A stretch of 64,000 nt of DNA from Aliiroseovarius sp. Z3 (GTDB taxonomy: Bacteria > Pseudomonadota > Alphaproteobacteria > Rhodobacterales > Rhodobacteraceae): the NCBI RefSeq assembly GCF_029105185.1, contig NZ_JAFMZK010000002.1, positions 186,001 to 250,000 on the forward strand, given 5' to 3'. Numbering within the stretch: the first letter of the stretch is position 1; each line of letters starts with the position of its first letter. Position numbers and translations under genes: made by a program. Positions 55,016-64,000 of the stretch are shown here, one piece after another. A model generated the notes under the pieces. It did no database searches and was not told the DNA's origin. It saw only the letters and a list, made by a program, of their open reading frames with translations.

Positions 55016-55975
55016 TCAAAGCTGCGTGATCGAGACCTGTGGCAGCAAGGCGCGCAGGTCGCTGTCGCGGCAAAGCTCGGTTGCGGGGCTCATCACGGCG
55101 GCGCTGGCGGCGGCTGTTCCATGGCGCAGTGCGGCCGACCAGTCCGCCCCCGTCGCGCGGGCCAGCGCAAATGCCCCAACGAAGCTGTCGCCTGCGCCAA
55201 CCTTGCTGACAACAGGCACCGGCGGGGTGATGGCGTGAAGCAAGGTGTTTTCGACCGCAAGCACCGACCCTTCGGCACCAAGCGCCAGGATCACGGCACC
55301 TGCGTGGCCTTTCTTGACCAGCATGCGGGCAAACTGGGCCACGTCGCTCAGGGATGAAAGCGGCCGCCCCGCCAGTGTCTGGCTTTCCGCGTGATCAAGC
55401 CTGAGAATATCCGGCGCGGCGCCCTCTGCACTGGTTTGGACCGCCAGCGCGGCCCCGGATGTATCAAGCGTCAGACTGGCGTTCTTGTGGCGCGTGACCT
55501 CTGCCAACATCTTGGGAAATGCGACGGGTACGCCGGGGGGGTGCGAGCCCGACAAGACAACATGCATTTCCGGCGTGATGGTCTGTTGAAGCTGCTTCAA
55601 CAGTCGCTCCAGATCCGTGTCCGTCCAGACCGGGCCAGGCATGACAAACCGATATTGGGTATCGGCATGCCGATCGCTTACCGCCAGCGACAGACGGGTT
55701 TCTCCGGCCAGAGAAAACGCAACGGTTGGCACGCCCTCGTCCTTTAACAGGGCCGCCATCTGTTGCCCCCGAAATCCCGCCAAGGCAACAAGCGCTGTGG
55801 CCGTGCCGCCGATCCGACAGATGGCGCGCGCAACGTTGATCCCGCCGCCACCGGGATCCAGAACCGGTGCGTCGCACCGAAGCTTTTCGTCCGCGCGCAC
55901 GCTTTCAACTGCGGTGGACATATCCAGCGCGGGGTTCAGGGTGATTGTCAAAATCTCGGCAATGGGGTGGGGCAT
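55016..55975 (-). CDS. PfkB-family hexose-phosphate kinase (1-phosphofructokinase-like)
   Basis: A 319-aa ribokinase-fold kinase. N-terminal TITLNPALDMSTAVE and PGGGGINVARAICRIGGTAT and the C-terminal ATP/anion-hole motif KVGAGDSFVGAFALARATG with catalytic Asp are those of the 1-phosphofructokinase / 6-phosphofructokinase II / tagatose-6-phosphate kinase group. Substrate among these is not settled. No PTS or fructose genes are adjacent, so a stand-alone glycolytic role is possible. Confidence 0.88.
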   Translation of the reverse strand: MPHPIAEILTITLNPALDMSTAVESVRADEKLRCDAPVLDPGGGGINVARAICRIGGTATALVALAGFRGQQMAALLKDEGVPTVAFSLAGETRLSLAVSDRHADTQYRFVMPGPVWTDTDLERLLKQLQQTITPEMHVVLSGSHPPGVPVAFPKMLAEVTRHKNASLTLDTSGAALAVQTSAEGAAPDILRLDHAESQTLAGRPLSSLSDVAQFARMLVKKGHAGAVILALGAEGSVLAVENTLLHAITPPVPVVSKVGAGDSFVGAFALARATGADWSAALRHGTAAASAAVMSPATELCRDSDLRALLPQVSITQL

Positions 55976-56050
55976 AGCGTCCGCATCGTTTCAGAAACAA
56001 TGTCAGACTAGGGGGTCGGGGAAGGCGCGGCAACGCCTTCCCGGTTTATC

Positions 56051-57100
56051 TTACGCAGCGCGGGCCTTGATGGTTTTGGCGACCACGTCCTGTGCGACTG
56101 CGGCGGGGCTGACGCCCTGCTTTGCGGCTTCGGACAGGATGGCCTCCATCGTGTCGTCCAGTGCTACGAGTTTCTTGGCGACCCATTCAACCCGGCCCTC
56201 GATTTGCAGAACCTCGGTGGCGACATTGATGATGCCACCGCCATTGGCCACAAAATCTGGTGCATAGAGAATGCCGCGTTCGGCCAGCAACTCGGCATCT
56301 GCAGGCTTGGCCAGCTGGTTGTTGGCCCCGCCGGCAACGGCTTTTACCTGAAGTTGCGGAATGGTGTCTTCGTTCAGAATACCGCCGATCGCACAGGGTG
56401 CGAAAATGTCTGCGTGTACGGCATATATGTCCTCCAACCCAACGGCTTGCGCCCCGAACGTCTTGGCTGCAGCTTCAACACGTTTTGCATCGATATCGGT
56501 GACAATCAGCTTGGCGCCAGCGTCTGTCAGCAACGCGCAGAGGTTCCAGCCGACATTGCCCAACCCCTGTACCGACACGGTGCGCCCGGTCAGATCGGTG
56601 TCGCCGAACTGGTGCAGCGCCACACGGCGCACGGCATTGAATATCCCGCGCGCGGTGATGGGCGAGGGATCACCCGAGGCAAACGCCCCATCGGACAGAC
56701 CCGCCACAAAGCGTGTTTCTTTCGCCAGTTCGGCCATATCGGCCGGGCTCATCCCCATATCTTCGGCGGTCCAGTAGCGGCCTTCGCACGCCTCGACCGC
56801 CCGGCCAAAGGCATGCAGCAATGCCGGGGTTTTCAATGTGGCGGGATCCCCGATGATCACAGCCTTGCCGCCGCCCAGTCGCAAACCGGCTGCGGCGTTC
56901 TTGTATGTCATGCCTTCCGACAAGCGCAGCGCATCGGTCAGCGCGGCATCTTCGCTGGCATAGGGGCGCATCCGAAGACCGCCCGCGGCTGGCCCAAGCA
57001 CTGTCGAATGAATGGCGATGAAGCCGACCAGCCCGCAGGTGGCATCCTCGACACGATAAACTTCTTCGTGGTTGGCCGCGGCCACTTGTGTGATGTTCAT
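56051..57100 (-). CDS. Leucine dehydrogenase (Glu/Leu/Phe/Val dehydrogenase family)
   Basis: A 349-aa NAD-dependent amino-acid dehydrogenase. LRMRPYASEDAALTDALRLS and MTYKNAAAGLRLGGGKAVII carry the substrate-site and catalytic lysines. SVQGLGNVGWNLCALLTDAG is the NAD Rossmann motif, and FAPCAIGGILNEDTIPQL plus GGANNQLA are characteristic of leucine/valine/phenylalanine dehydrogenases. It probably deaminates branched-chain amino acids. GGAGGATCTC precedes ATG 57100. Divergent from an Lrp regulator 125 bases away, which probably controls it. Confidence 0.9.
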   Translation of the reverse strand: MNITQVAAANHEEVYRVEDATCGLVGFIAIHSTVLGPAAGGLRMRPYASEDAALTDALRLSEGMTYKNAAAGLRLGGGKAVIIGDPATLKTPALLHAFGRAVEACEGRYWTAEDMGMSPADMAELAKETRFVAGLSDGAFASGDPSPITARGIFNAVRRVALHQFGDTDLTGRTVSVQGLGNVGWNLCALLTDAGAKLIVTDIDAKRVEAAAKTFGAQAVGLEDIYAVHADIFAPCAIGGILNEDTIPQLQVKAVAGGANNQLAKPADAELLAERGILYAPDFVANGGGIINVATEVLQIEGRVEWVAKKLVALDDTMEAILSEAAKQGVSPAAVAQDVVAKTIKARAA

Positions 57101-57225
57101 GAGATCCTCCCAATTTGGCGCGAATTTACCCAAGGGCAGTGGCGAATAATCACTAAAAAACTGCGCGACATGTCGAATGATTGGTGATATTTCTCGATAT
57201 AAGCTAACTGGACGAGATTTTTCTA

Positions 57226-57681
57226 ATGGATATCATCGACCGCCGTATCATCGCGGCCCTTCAGGAAAACGGCCGCCAGAAACTGGGCGAGCTTGCCGAT
57301 TCTGTCGGCTTGTCCCCAACCCCCTGCGCCCGTCGCATCGCGACACTGGAAGAGGCCGGTGTCATCACCGGCTATGGCGCGCGGGTCGATCAGGCCAAGC
57401 TGGGCCTGCCGGTTTCGGTCTTCATCTCGGTCGAGTTGGAAAGCCAGAACCGCGACGCCTTGACCATTTTCGAACGCGCCGTGTCGCGCATGGAAGAAGT
57501 GATGGAATGCCATCTGATGAGCGGCAATCGCGACATCATCCTGCGCGTCGTCGTCGCCGACCTGACCGCCTTCGACGAGTTCATGGAACACCGCCTGATG
57601 CGGGTCGAGGGGATCCGACGGATGCGGTCGAGTTTTACACTGAGGACGATGGTCAGGCGGAACGTGTTGCCGGTGGGGTAG
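57226..57681 (+). CDS. Lrp/AsnC-family transcriptional regulator
   Basis: A 151-aa regulator. The N-terminal helix-turn-helix (DRRIIAALQENGRQKLGELA, then SPTPCARRIATLEEAGVITG) and the C-terminal AsnC ligand-binding alpha-beta sandwich (VSVFISVELESQNRDALTIF, GNRDIILRVVVADLTAFDEF) are complete. It is divergent from leucine dehydrogenase. The AT-rich intergenic stretch around 57160-57215 is a likely binding region. Members of this class respond to the amino acid their target enzyme degrades. Confidence 0.93.
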   Translation: MDIIDRRIIAALQENGRQKLGELADSVGLSPTPCARRIATLEEAGVITGYGARVDQAKLGLPVSVFISVELESQNRDALTIFERAVSRMEEVMECHLMSGNRDIILRVVVADLTAFDEFMEHRLMRVEGIRRMRSSFTLRTMVRRNVLPVG

Positions 57682-57715
57682 GCACCGCTCGTCAGGAGCC
57701 ACGCGACAGAAGGGT

Positions 57716-57836
57716 CACGCCCGACCCTGGGTGGGCGTCGTAGGTCGTTCGGCATTGTGGCCGCTCACATCGCAAGAAACGTTTTGGTGCAGTCGGACCG
57801 GAGCAAAACGCCCTCCCGGGGGGAGGGTCGGGCGTG
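57716..57836. repeat. GC-rich palindromic element, long copy
   Basis: Terminal arms CACGCCCGACCCT and AGGGTCGGGCGTG are perfect 13-bp inverted repeats at 57716-57728 and 57824-57836. Inside are GGGTGGGCG and AACGCCCTCCC separated by about 70 bases of unrelated sequence. The reverse complement of the element at 61223 has the same parts with almost nothing between. It fills most of the gap between the Lrp gene and the 438-aa gene. Confidence 0.65.
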
Positions 57837-57861
57837 GCCCGTGCGAGGGCACGGGCCGATC

Positions 57862-59178
57862 TCAGATTTCCGGATTTTGCCACAACTCGTCGGTTGGCTC
57901 GACTAACGGTGTGTTAGAGGCTCCGAAAATCGCATCCCGCGCGGCGGCGAGATTTTCCAACCGGGCCTTCACGCCAACAGTATCGCCCGAGATCATCCAG
58001 ACTGCACCCAACATCGCGGCATACATCTTCCAATCGCCGAGGCTCCTTGCGGCTTGTTCTTTCAACGCTGTTCTGAAGACCGGATCACCAGAAGCTTGAA
58101 GTTCTGCGATCAACTTCTCTAATTCTCGAACGTGCGCATTGAGTCGCCCTATTTCCTGCCGAAGTTGCTCTTCCTTGGAAGGCGTGAGTTCACTTTCTCG
58201 CAACCTCCTGCTTATCGCTAACAGCGATCGAGAAAGTGTCGGAAACATCTGAAAAGCCTCCGGCAACTCGTTCGCACCGGTATCATTCAGATAGCGACAA
58301 CTTGCTTCGTTTATATCATGCGCTGCTGCTTCAATTTGCGCTGCACTAATCGTTGGTGCGCTTAGCAGATGATCCACCGAAGATGGTTCGAGCTCCTTAT
58401 AGCGCTTCTGTCTGGCCGCCCTTTCGAAGCCGAACTCTTCTCTGATCTCTTCAATCTTCTCCGCAATATGCTCCGGCCCCTTCTCCCAATCCTCATCGGG
58501 AATAAGTGCCACGTGACGCTGTAGCTCCCAGTCGAGCGGCTTGCCATTGAGGAAGCCTTGGTACCACTCGCGCCAGAAGGACCAGGCGGTTCCGGCATGT
58601 TTTAAAGCAAGGTCCAGATCGTATGGTTGATATCGAGGAGCACCAGGAAGCGCCCCGCCATGTGTGAGATCCCAAGAAGTAAAAAGTTCCTTGGGGTCTT
58701 TCAGTTTTCTTGCATTGGCTAGATCAATTTTTACCGGACCATAAAGGTGATCTAGCAGCCATTTACGGCCGGATTGCCTATTTGTGGCACAGAGTTCCAG
58801 CCATTTTTGCGCATACATTGTAGCGCTTCGCTGTTGGTTGTTTTCTCGCGTGACATCGAGCAAAGCACGATAGAAGGACAAGTAGCCGAAGGCGAACTCT
58901 TCGTTGTTTTCAATATGTATCTTTAGATCAGTAGTGGCGAATTCATGTGTTCGTGATTTTGAAGGTATGTTGTTTGTATCGTTACAGGTTGCTATGCAAA
59001 TTGAGCGAAGTGCGTCGGAGAAAGCGGAAAGAGCAATGGGCCCACTTTTGGCATTGGGTACCTGATCAAGAAAAGGCTTGATCGAAACCAGTGCTCTTAG
59101 AGCCGAGCGACAATGCACAGCCTTTAAGACGCTGTACGGGATTTCGAAGGCTTCATGCTCGAAAGTCGTGTAGTTCAA
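57862..59178 (-). CDS. Unidentified accessory protein, 438 aa
   Basis: A large soluble protein I cannot place in a family. The first 140 residues are helical. A tryptophan-rich central block (about 165-240) contains SWDLTHGGALPGAPRYQPYD, WSFWREWYQGFLNGKP and ALIPDEDWEKGPEHI. A likely coiled coil runs about 331-361 (KEEQLRQEIGRLNAHVRELE), followed by a short hydrophobic stretch MYAAMLGAVWMISGDTVG. It starts at TTG 59178; no better start is seen. Codons are more AT-rich than in lepA next door. It is inserted between Lrp and lepA and flanked on its 3' side by a palindromic repeat. Confidence 0.6.
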   Translation of the reverse strand: MNYTTFEHEAFEIPYSVLKAVHCRSALRALVSIKPFLDQVPNAKSGPIALSAFSDALRSICIATCNDTNNIPSKSRTHEFATTDLKIHIENNEEFAFGYLSFYRALLDVTRENNQQRSATMYAQKWLELCATNRQSGRKWLLDHLYGPVKIDLANARKLKDPKELFTSWDLTHGGALPGAPRYQPYDLDLALKHAGTAWSFWREWYQGFLNGKPLDWELQRHVALIPDEDWEKGPEHIAEKIEEIREEFGFERAARQKRYKELEPSSVDHLLSAPTISAAQIEAAAHDINEASCRYLNDTGANELPEAFQMFPTLSRSLLAISRRLRESELTPSKEEQLRQEIGRLNAHVRELEKLIAELQASGDPVFRTALKEQAARSLGDWKMYAAMLGAVWMISGDTVGVKARLENLAAARDAIFGASNTPLVEPTDELWQNPEI

Positions 59179-59229
59179 TCCGATTCAATCCCTTGACCAA
59201 TTGAGAGTTCCCCCTCATATCCCTCCGTT

Positions 59230-61029
<1,800 letters not shown>

Positions 61030-61065
61030 GAATGAAAAGGGCCGCGTCAGCGGCCTTTTTCATTC
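61030..61065 (+). terminator. Rho-independent terminator after lepA
   Basis: GGCCGC pairs with GCGGCC around GTCA, extended outward by GAATGAAAAG with CTTTTTCATTC. Strong T-tract. The rest of the 318-base gap to 61348 holds the short palindromic element and no supported gene. Confidence 0.9.
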
Positions 61066-61222
61066 AGTGCGCGGCAGCGAATTGCGAAGCAAATCGCGTG
61101 CGCACCCACTCGCGGCTCTTTCGATACCATAGCCCCACGCGCCAAAACCATCAGCGCCCCAATCGGAGCGCCAATCCGCGTGCCGTGCCCTTCAAAGACC
61201 GTCACGTCCGGTCGATAGATCG

Positions 61223-61281
61223 GACAACGCCCGACCCTCCCCACGGGAGGGCGTTCCGCCCACCCAGGGTCAGGCGATGTC
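61223..61281. repeat. GC-rich palindromic element, short copy
   Basis: Outer arms GACAACGCCCGACCCT and AGGGTCAGGCGATGTC pair with two mismatches. Its reverse complement reads GGGTGGGCGGAACGCCCTCC through the centre, the same order as the long copy at 57716 but without the 70-base insert. The two copies are therefore inverted relative to each other. Confidence 0.65.
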
Positions 61282-61347
61282 CTCATTAGAAGATCAAGCC
61301 AGCGACCAAAAGTGTATCTTAAATTGTTGCTGCACTTACATATCCAG

Positions 61348-61875
61348 TCATTTGCGCAACAAAACTTCACCTCTCTGAATCGCTGTATCTAAACCTACAA
61401 CGGATCTTAGTATTCGGTCCGCGTCTTCTATTAGTTGAAGCGCTAAATCTCGATCAACCACTGTTTCCTCGGATTCGTAGATGAATTCGCCGTGCGATTT
61501 TCTCTTGTGAGAGTATATTACCCGTAGAACGTTGCTACCTTGTTCAACGTAGAAGGCCCCATGAGCAGCGATGTGCCGATTTGTTTGATAAGTCCCCAGC
61601 CAATTTGCCAAGGTGGAAAGTAAATCGCTGTTCTCGGGATCAAGCGTTTTACTACTTTTCCTAAGTTGCTTTATTAGGTCGCTAACGCCAAGTTTTCGCA
61701 ACTGGTGAAACCGAAGGACATGTTCTTTGTCGCCATCTATCAGGCCTTCAGTTGAGCAAATGAGAGAGCAAACGCTTGTTTCAATGTGTGCGCAAGTCTG
61801 AAGGTATAGTCCCAAATCGTAGATAAACTGACTTGGCAGTTCGCTTTCAACGATTGGTTTTATTTTCTTATCCAT
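61348..61875 (-). CDS. HEPN-like accessory protein, 175 aa
   Basis: A helical protein, AT-richer than its surroundings. TNRHIAAHGAFYV carries R100-x4-H105, the HEPN-type motif, at the end of a long helical region (LLSTLANWLGTYQT). The N-terminal half has FIYDLGLYLQTCAHIETSVC, resembling the first helix pair of stand-alone HEPN or MltR-like proteins. No nucleotidyltransferase or antitoxin gene is adjacent. Function is not known; a role in defence or RNA cleavage is inference only. Ordinary ATG start, weak Shine-Dalgarno. Confidence 0.6.
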   Translation of the reverse strand: MDKKIKPIVESELPSQFIYDLGLYLQTCAHIETSVCSLICSTEGLIDGDKEHVLRFHQLRKLGVSDLIKQLRKSSKTLDPENSDLLSTLANWLGTYQTNRHIAAHGAFYVEQGSNVLRVIYSHKRKSHGEFIYESEETVVDRDLALQLIEDADRILRSVVGLDTAIQRGEVLLRK

Positions 61876-61945
61876 ACCTGGCCAAACCCGAATTAACGCT
61901 CAGTCATTTCACCTATCGCACATGCAAAAAAGCAGATTTGCGGCG

Positions 61946-61965
61946 TATTGGCTAGTTAACCAATA
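61946..61965. promoter_or_regulatory. Inverted repeat between HEPN-like and phnA genes
   Basis: TATTGG and CCAATA flank an 8-base centre in the 136-base interval between two divergent genes. It could be an operator for either. No consensus is recognised. Confidence 0.3.
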
Positions 61966-62011
61966 TGGTCCATAGCAGTCGAAGCCATTGCCCCCAACCA
62001 CGGAGCCTCCC

Positions 62012-62518
62012 ATGACCTGCCCCCTCTGCGCCTCAGACGCGCCTCTTTCCGCCTTCCCCGTCCCCGGCGGGCCCGCTGATGCCTCGGTTGACATCTGCGC
62101 CACCTGTGCCGCCCAGATCGACGGGACGCCCGACGAAAACCATTGGCGGGGGCTGGCGTCCTCGATGTGGTCCGAGGATGTGGCGGTTCAGGTGTTGTCG
62201 GCGCGGATGTTGAAGCGGTTGGGCACGCCGTGGGCGCAGGATTTGCTGGACCAGTTGTATCTGGACGAGGACACGCAGGTGTGGGTCGACAATGTCGCCG
62301 CGGCCTCGCAACACAAGGATGCCAATGGGGCAACGCTGGAGCAGGGTGACACTGTGGTGTTGATCAAGGATCTGCCCGTGAAGGGTGCGGGGTTTACGGC
62401 GAAGCGTGGCACGGCGGTGCGCGGGATCAGCCTTGTGCCTGACAACCCCGAGCATATCGAGGGCCGCGTCGAAGGGCAGCGCATTGTCATTCTGACGCAG
62501 TTCGTGAAGAAGAAGTAG
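62012..62518 (+). CDS. PhnA (YjdM)-like zinc-ribbon protein
   Basis: A 168-aa protein. The zinc ribbon uses MTCPLCASDAPLSAF and DICATCAAQIDG. The C-terminal PhnA/YjdM domain is clear: DANGATLEQGDTVVLIKDLP, VKGAGFTAKRGTAVRGISLV and FVKKK at the end. A central helical region (residues about 55-90) is longer than in E. coli YjdM. Despite the old name, this family is not shown to act on phosphonates in general. GGAG precedes ATG 62012. Confidence 0.88.
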   Translation: MTCPLCASDAPLSAFPVPGGPADASVDICATCAAQIDGTPDENHWRGLASSMWSEDVAVQVLSARMLKRLGTPWAQDLLDQLYLDEDTQVWVDNVAAASQHKDANGATLEQGDTVVLIKDLPVKGAGFTAKRGTAVRGISLVPDNPEHIEGRVEGQRIVILTQFVKKK

Positions 62519-62563
62519 GCAGCGCGGGGCCAGTCGGCTATGCCGCCGGTCAAGGAGGCACTT

Positions 62564-62758
62564 ATGCGTTCACCGCTGTTCAAGATAGTTATGACATTTT
62601 ACGGGATCATTGGGTCAACGCTGGCCTCGGTCCTTGTGGTGATTGCGTTGGTCAATGGCGTGTCCGGGCTGTGGCCCCTGCTGGGCGCGGCGGCGGTCGG
62701 TTTCGTGATCGGCCTGCCGGTGAGCTATTATGTCGCGCGCGCGATGATGGGCGACTGA
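62564..62758 (+). CDS. Small two-helix membrane protein, 64 aa ('CTP synthetase'-mislabelled family)
   Basis: IVMTFYGIIGSTLASVLVVI and LLGAAAVGFVIGLPVSYYVA are two membrane helices joined by a short loop. Perfect AAGGAGG precedes the ATG. Relatives in Rhodobacterales are commonly labelled 'CTP synthetase' by error; there is no synthetase or amidotransferase domain. It is paralogous to the next gene. Function unknown. Confidence 0.78.
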   Translation: MRSPLFKIVMTFYGIIGSTLASVLVVIALVNGVSGLWPLLGAAAVGFVIGLPVSYYVARAMMGD

Positions 62759-62828
62759 TCCAGATCAATGTAAAGGCATTCAAAGGCGCGCATATATCCC
62801 CATGCAGATATTATCTATGGAGATTAAC

Positions 62829-63008
62829 ATGTTACGCCTCGCCGCCGTGATCTATATCCTGCTTGGCGCCACATTGGCCGGAATTTTCATCATTGCCGCG
62901 CTGACCGTCGGCATGGATACCGCCCAGCCGATCATTTATGCCGCCGTCGCCGGCTTCCTCGTCGCGCTGCCCGTGTCGTGGCTGGTCGCAAAGCAGATCC
63001 GGGGCTGA
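62829..63008 (+). CDS. Small two-helix membrane protein, 59 aa, paralogue of the gene before it
   Basis: LAAVIYILLGATLAGIFIIA and IIYAAVAGFLVALPVSWLVA align with the two helices of the 64-aa protein 70 bases upstream (shared pattern: Y..LG.TLA, then AAVGF....PVSW/Y.VA). GGAG lies six bases before ATG 62829. The pair arose by tandem duplication. No function is known. Confidence 0.75.
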   Translation: MLRLAAVIYILLGATLAGIFIIAALTVGMDTAQPIIYAAVAGFLVALPVSWLVAKQIRG

Positions 63009-63063
63009 TCTGCCGATTTACGGTTGAAAGGGAGTGCGCGCCGGGGGTAAGGCTTCACCGTGC

Positions 63064-63140
63064 GGTCCCTTAGCTCAACTGGATAGAGCAGCTGACTTCT
63101 AATCAGCAGGTTGAGGGTTCGAGTCCTTCAGGGATCGCCA
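63064..63140 (+). tRNA. tRNA-Arg (anticodon TCT)
   Basis: A 77-base cloverleaf: acceptor GGTCCCT pairing with AGGGATC, D-arm TAGCTCAACTGGATAGAGCA, and anticodon stem GCTGA/TCAGC with loop CTTCTAA giving anticodon TCT. The T-loop is GGTTCGAGTCC, and CCA is encoded at the 3' end. It reads AGA, and AGG by wobble. No integrase or att duplication is seen beside it. Confidence 0.95.
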
Positions 63141-63156
63141 TTTTACCAAGCAGTCA

Positions 63157-64000
63157 TCAGTCCTTTCGCACGGGTGCGCCGCCTTCAAAACAGTTTTCTT
63201 CGGTGTAGCTGCATGGTGCCTCTTGGGGTTCCAGGTGCAACCCGTCGCCAGTATAGGGATGCGCGCGCATCAGGTCTTCGTCAGGGGTGATGCCCAGCCC
63301 CGGCGTGTCCGGCGGAATGACGAAACCTTGTTCCCAGCGCAGCGTATTGCCGATCAGGGCGAGGTGAAAATCGCCGCCCTGTTCGATGGTCTCAATCATC
63401 GACAGGTTCGGGATCGAGGTGCCAAGCTGGATGTTTGCCGCCCACTCGATGGGACCGGCGTAAAGGTGCGGGGCGATGAGGGCGTTGTGCACTTCGGCGA
63501 TGGCCGCGATTTTCTTTGCCTCCCATATCCCGCCAACACGACCAAGGGCCGGTTGCAGGATGGACGCCGCACCCTGGCGCAGAACCTCGGCGAATTCTGC
63601 CTTGGTGGTCAGGCGCTCTCCGGTGGCGACGGGAACCGGACTGGCGTGGGCCACCTTTGCCATTTCAGCGATGTTGTCCGGTGGTACCGGTTCCTCGAAC
63701 CACAGGGGGGAATAGGGGGCGATGGCCTGTGCCATCCGGATCGCTCCGCCCGTGGTGAATTGCCCATGGGTGCCAAACAGCAGGTCTGCCCTGTCGCCCA
63801 CGGCCTCTCGAATAGCCGCGCAGAATTCGACCGAACGTGTGATGTCGCGGATCGACGGCATGTGGCCTGAATGGATGGTATAGGGTCCGGCAGGGTCGAA
63901 TTTCAGGGCGGTGAACCCCTGATCCACACGCGTTACCGCAGCCTCGGCCGCCATGGCGGAAGACGTCCAGAACTGCGGCAGTGGGTGCTGCGGGTCGGGA
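63157..64000 (-). CDS. Mandelate racemase / muconate lactonizing enzyme family protein, C-terminal part
   Basis: The last 280 or so residues of an enolase-superfamily dehydratase or racemase; the start is beyond the right edge. Visible blocks are GFTALKFDPAGPYT (catalytic Lys region), DLLFGTHGQFT, PLWFEEPVPPDN with the metal Glu, ATGERLTTKAEF with another metal Glu, and LQPALGRVGGIWEAKKIAAI. HLYAGPIEWAAN carries the His of the second acid/base site. The pattern is closest to D-galactonate dehydratase-type sugar-acid dehydratases. Substrate uncertain. Confidence 0.88.
   Translation of the reverse strand, partial: PDPQHPLPQFWTSSAMAAEAAVTRVDQGFTALKFDPAGPYTIHSGHMPSIRDITRSVEFCAAIREAVGDRADLLFGTHGQFTTGGAIRMAQAIAPYSPLWFEEPVPPDNIAEMAKVAHASPVPVATGERLTTKAEFAEVLRQGAASILQPALGRVGGIWEAKKIAAIAEVHNALIAPHLYAGPIEWAANIQLGTSIPNLSMIETIEQGGDFHLALIGNTLRWEQGFVIPPDTPGLGITPDEDLMRAHPYTGDGLHLEPQEAPCSYTEENCFEGGAPVRKD

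Noticed and set aside
61070-61370. A minus-strand frame of about 100 codons between lepA and the HEPN-like gene
   Set aside because: It runs through the lepA terminator and the palindromic element, has no ribosome binding site and looks like translated repeat DNA.
63064-63140. tRNA-Arg as an integration site
   Set aside because: No integrase, no duplicated tRNA 3' end and no composition change follow; a metabolic gene lies right next to it.

Overview
The window reads as chromosomal DNA of a GC-rich alphaproteobacterium, most likely a marine Rhodobacterales (Roseobacter-group) organism. The support is a GcrA cell-cycle regulator, a DUF1467 protein, an rsfS-rlmH-gpmI-envC-ctpA-rppH run, the small membrane proteins often mislabelled 'CTP synthetase', and codon use strongly biased to G/C in third positions. 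There is no rRNA, CRISPR array, integrase, transposase or recognisable prophage. One tRNA, Arg(UCU), lies near the right end.

Layout. 1-8.7 kb: the start of leuC, an MscS-type channel, then ribosome and envelope housekeeping (rsfS, rlmH, gpmI, an EnvC-like protein, ctpA, rppH, rpe). 8.7-17.2 kb: a metallo-beta-lactamase-fold protein that has lost its first metal motif, an MltB-type transglycosylase, rnr-dapE, a lipoprotein, a HAD phosphatase, and dapD. 17.3-28.6 kb: a LOG protein, rlmN, an IalB-like protein, an asparaginase, a TauE exporter, divergent serB / serC-serA, aquaporin, a phosphoesterase and methylmalonyl-CoA epimerase. 28.7-36.7 kb: a response regulator, a Flp-pilin-like micro-ORF, aspS, a lower-GC PAP2 membrane protein and carB. 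36.8-44.4 kb: a HEPN-like accessory gene, rimO, gcrA, an EamA transporter, argD-argF and a phosphate transporter. 44.5-54.9 kb: NUDIX, hrpB, meaB, an ABC exporter, rpmB, a copper pair (secreted protein plus PCu(A)C), an HxlR regulator overlapping a class III sirtuin, and an LMW phosphatase. 55-64 kb: a PfkB kinase, leucine dehydrogenase divergent from an Lrp regulator, a 438-aa unknown protein, lepA, a second HEPN-like gene, PhnA, two tandem paralogous micro-membrane proteins, tRNA-Arg and a truncated mandelate-racemase-family enzyme.

Most genes are biosynthetic or translational housekeeping. Arginine/pyrimidine (carB, argD, argF), lysine/peptidoglycan (dapE, dapD), serine (serB, serC, serA) and branched-chain amino acid (leuC, leucine dehydrogenase) functions are spread along the window. 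mce and meaB belong to methylmalonyl-CoA metabolism, but the mutase is not here.

The least ordinary signals are mostly outside the housekeeping genes. (1) A dispersed repeat has five copies, each just after a plus-strand gene, with conserved ends around a hairpin whose sequence differs in every copy while its pairing is kept. (2) Two inverted copies of a GC-rich palindromic element bracket the 438-aa unknown gene and lepA. (3) Two AT-richer orphan genes carry HEPN-like RX4H motifs. (4) A perfect 26-bp palindrome lies just upstream of the degenerate metallo-beta-lactamase-fold gene.
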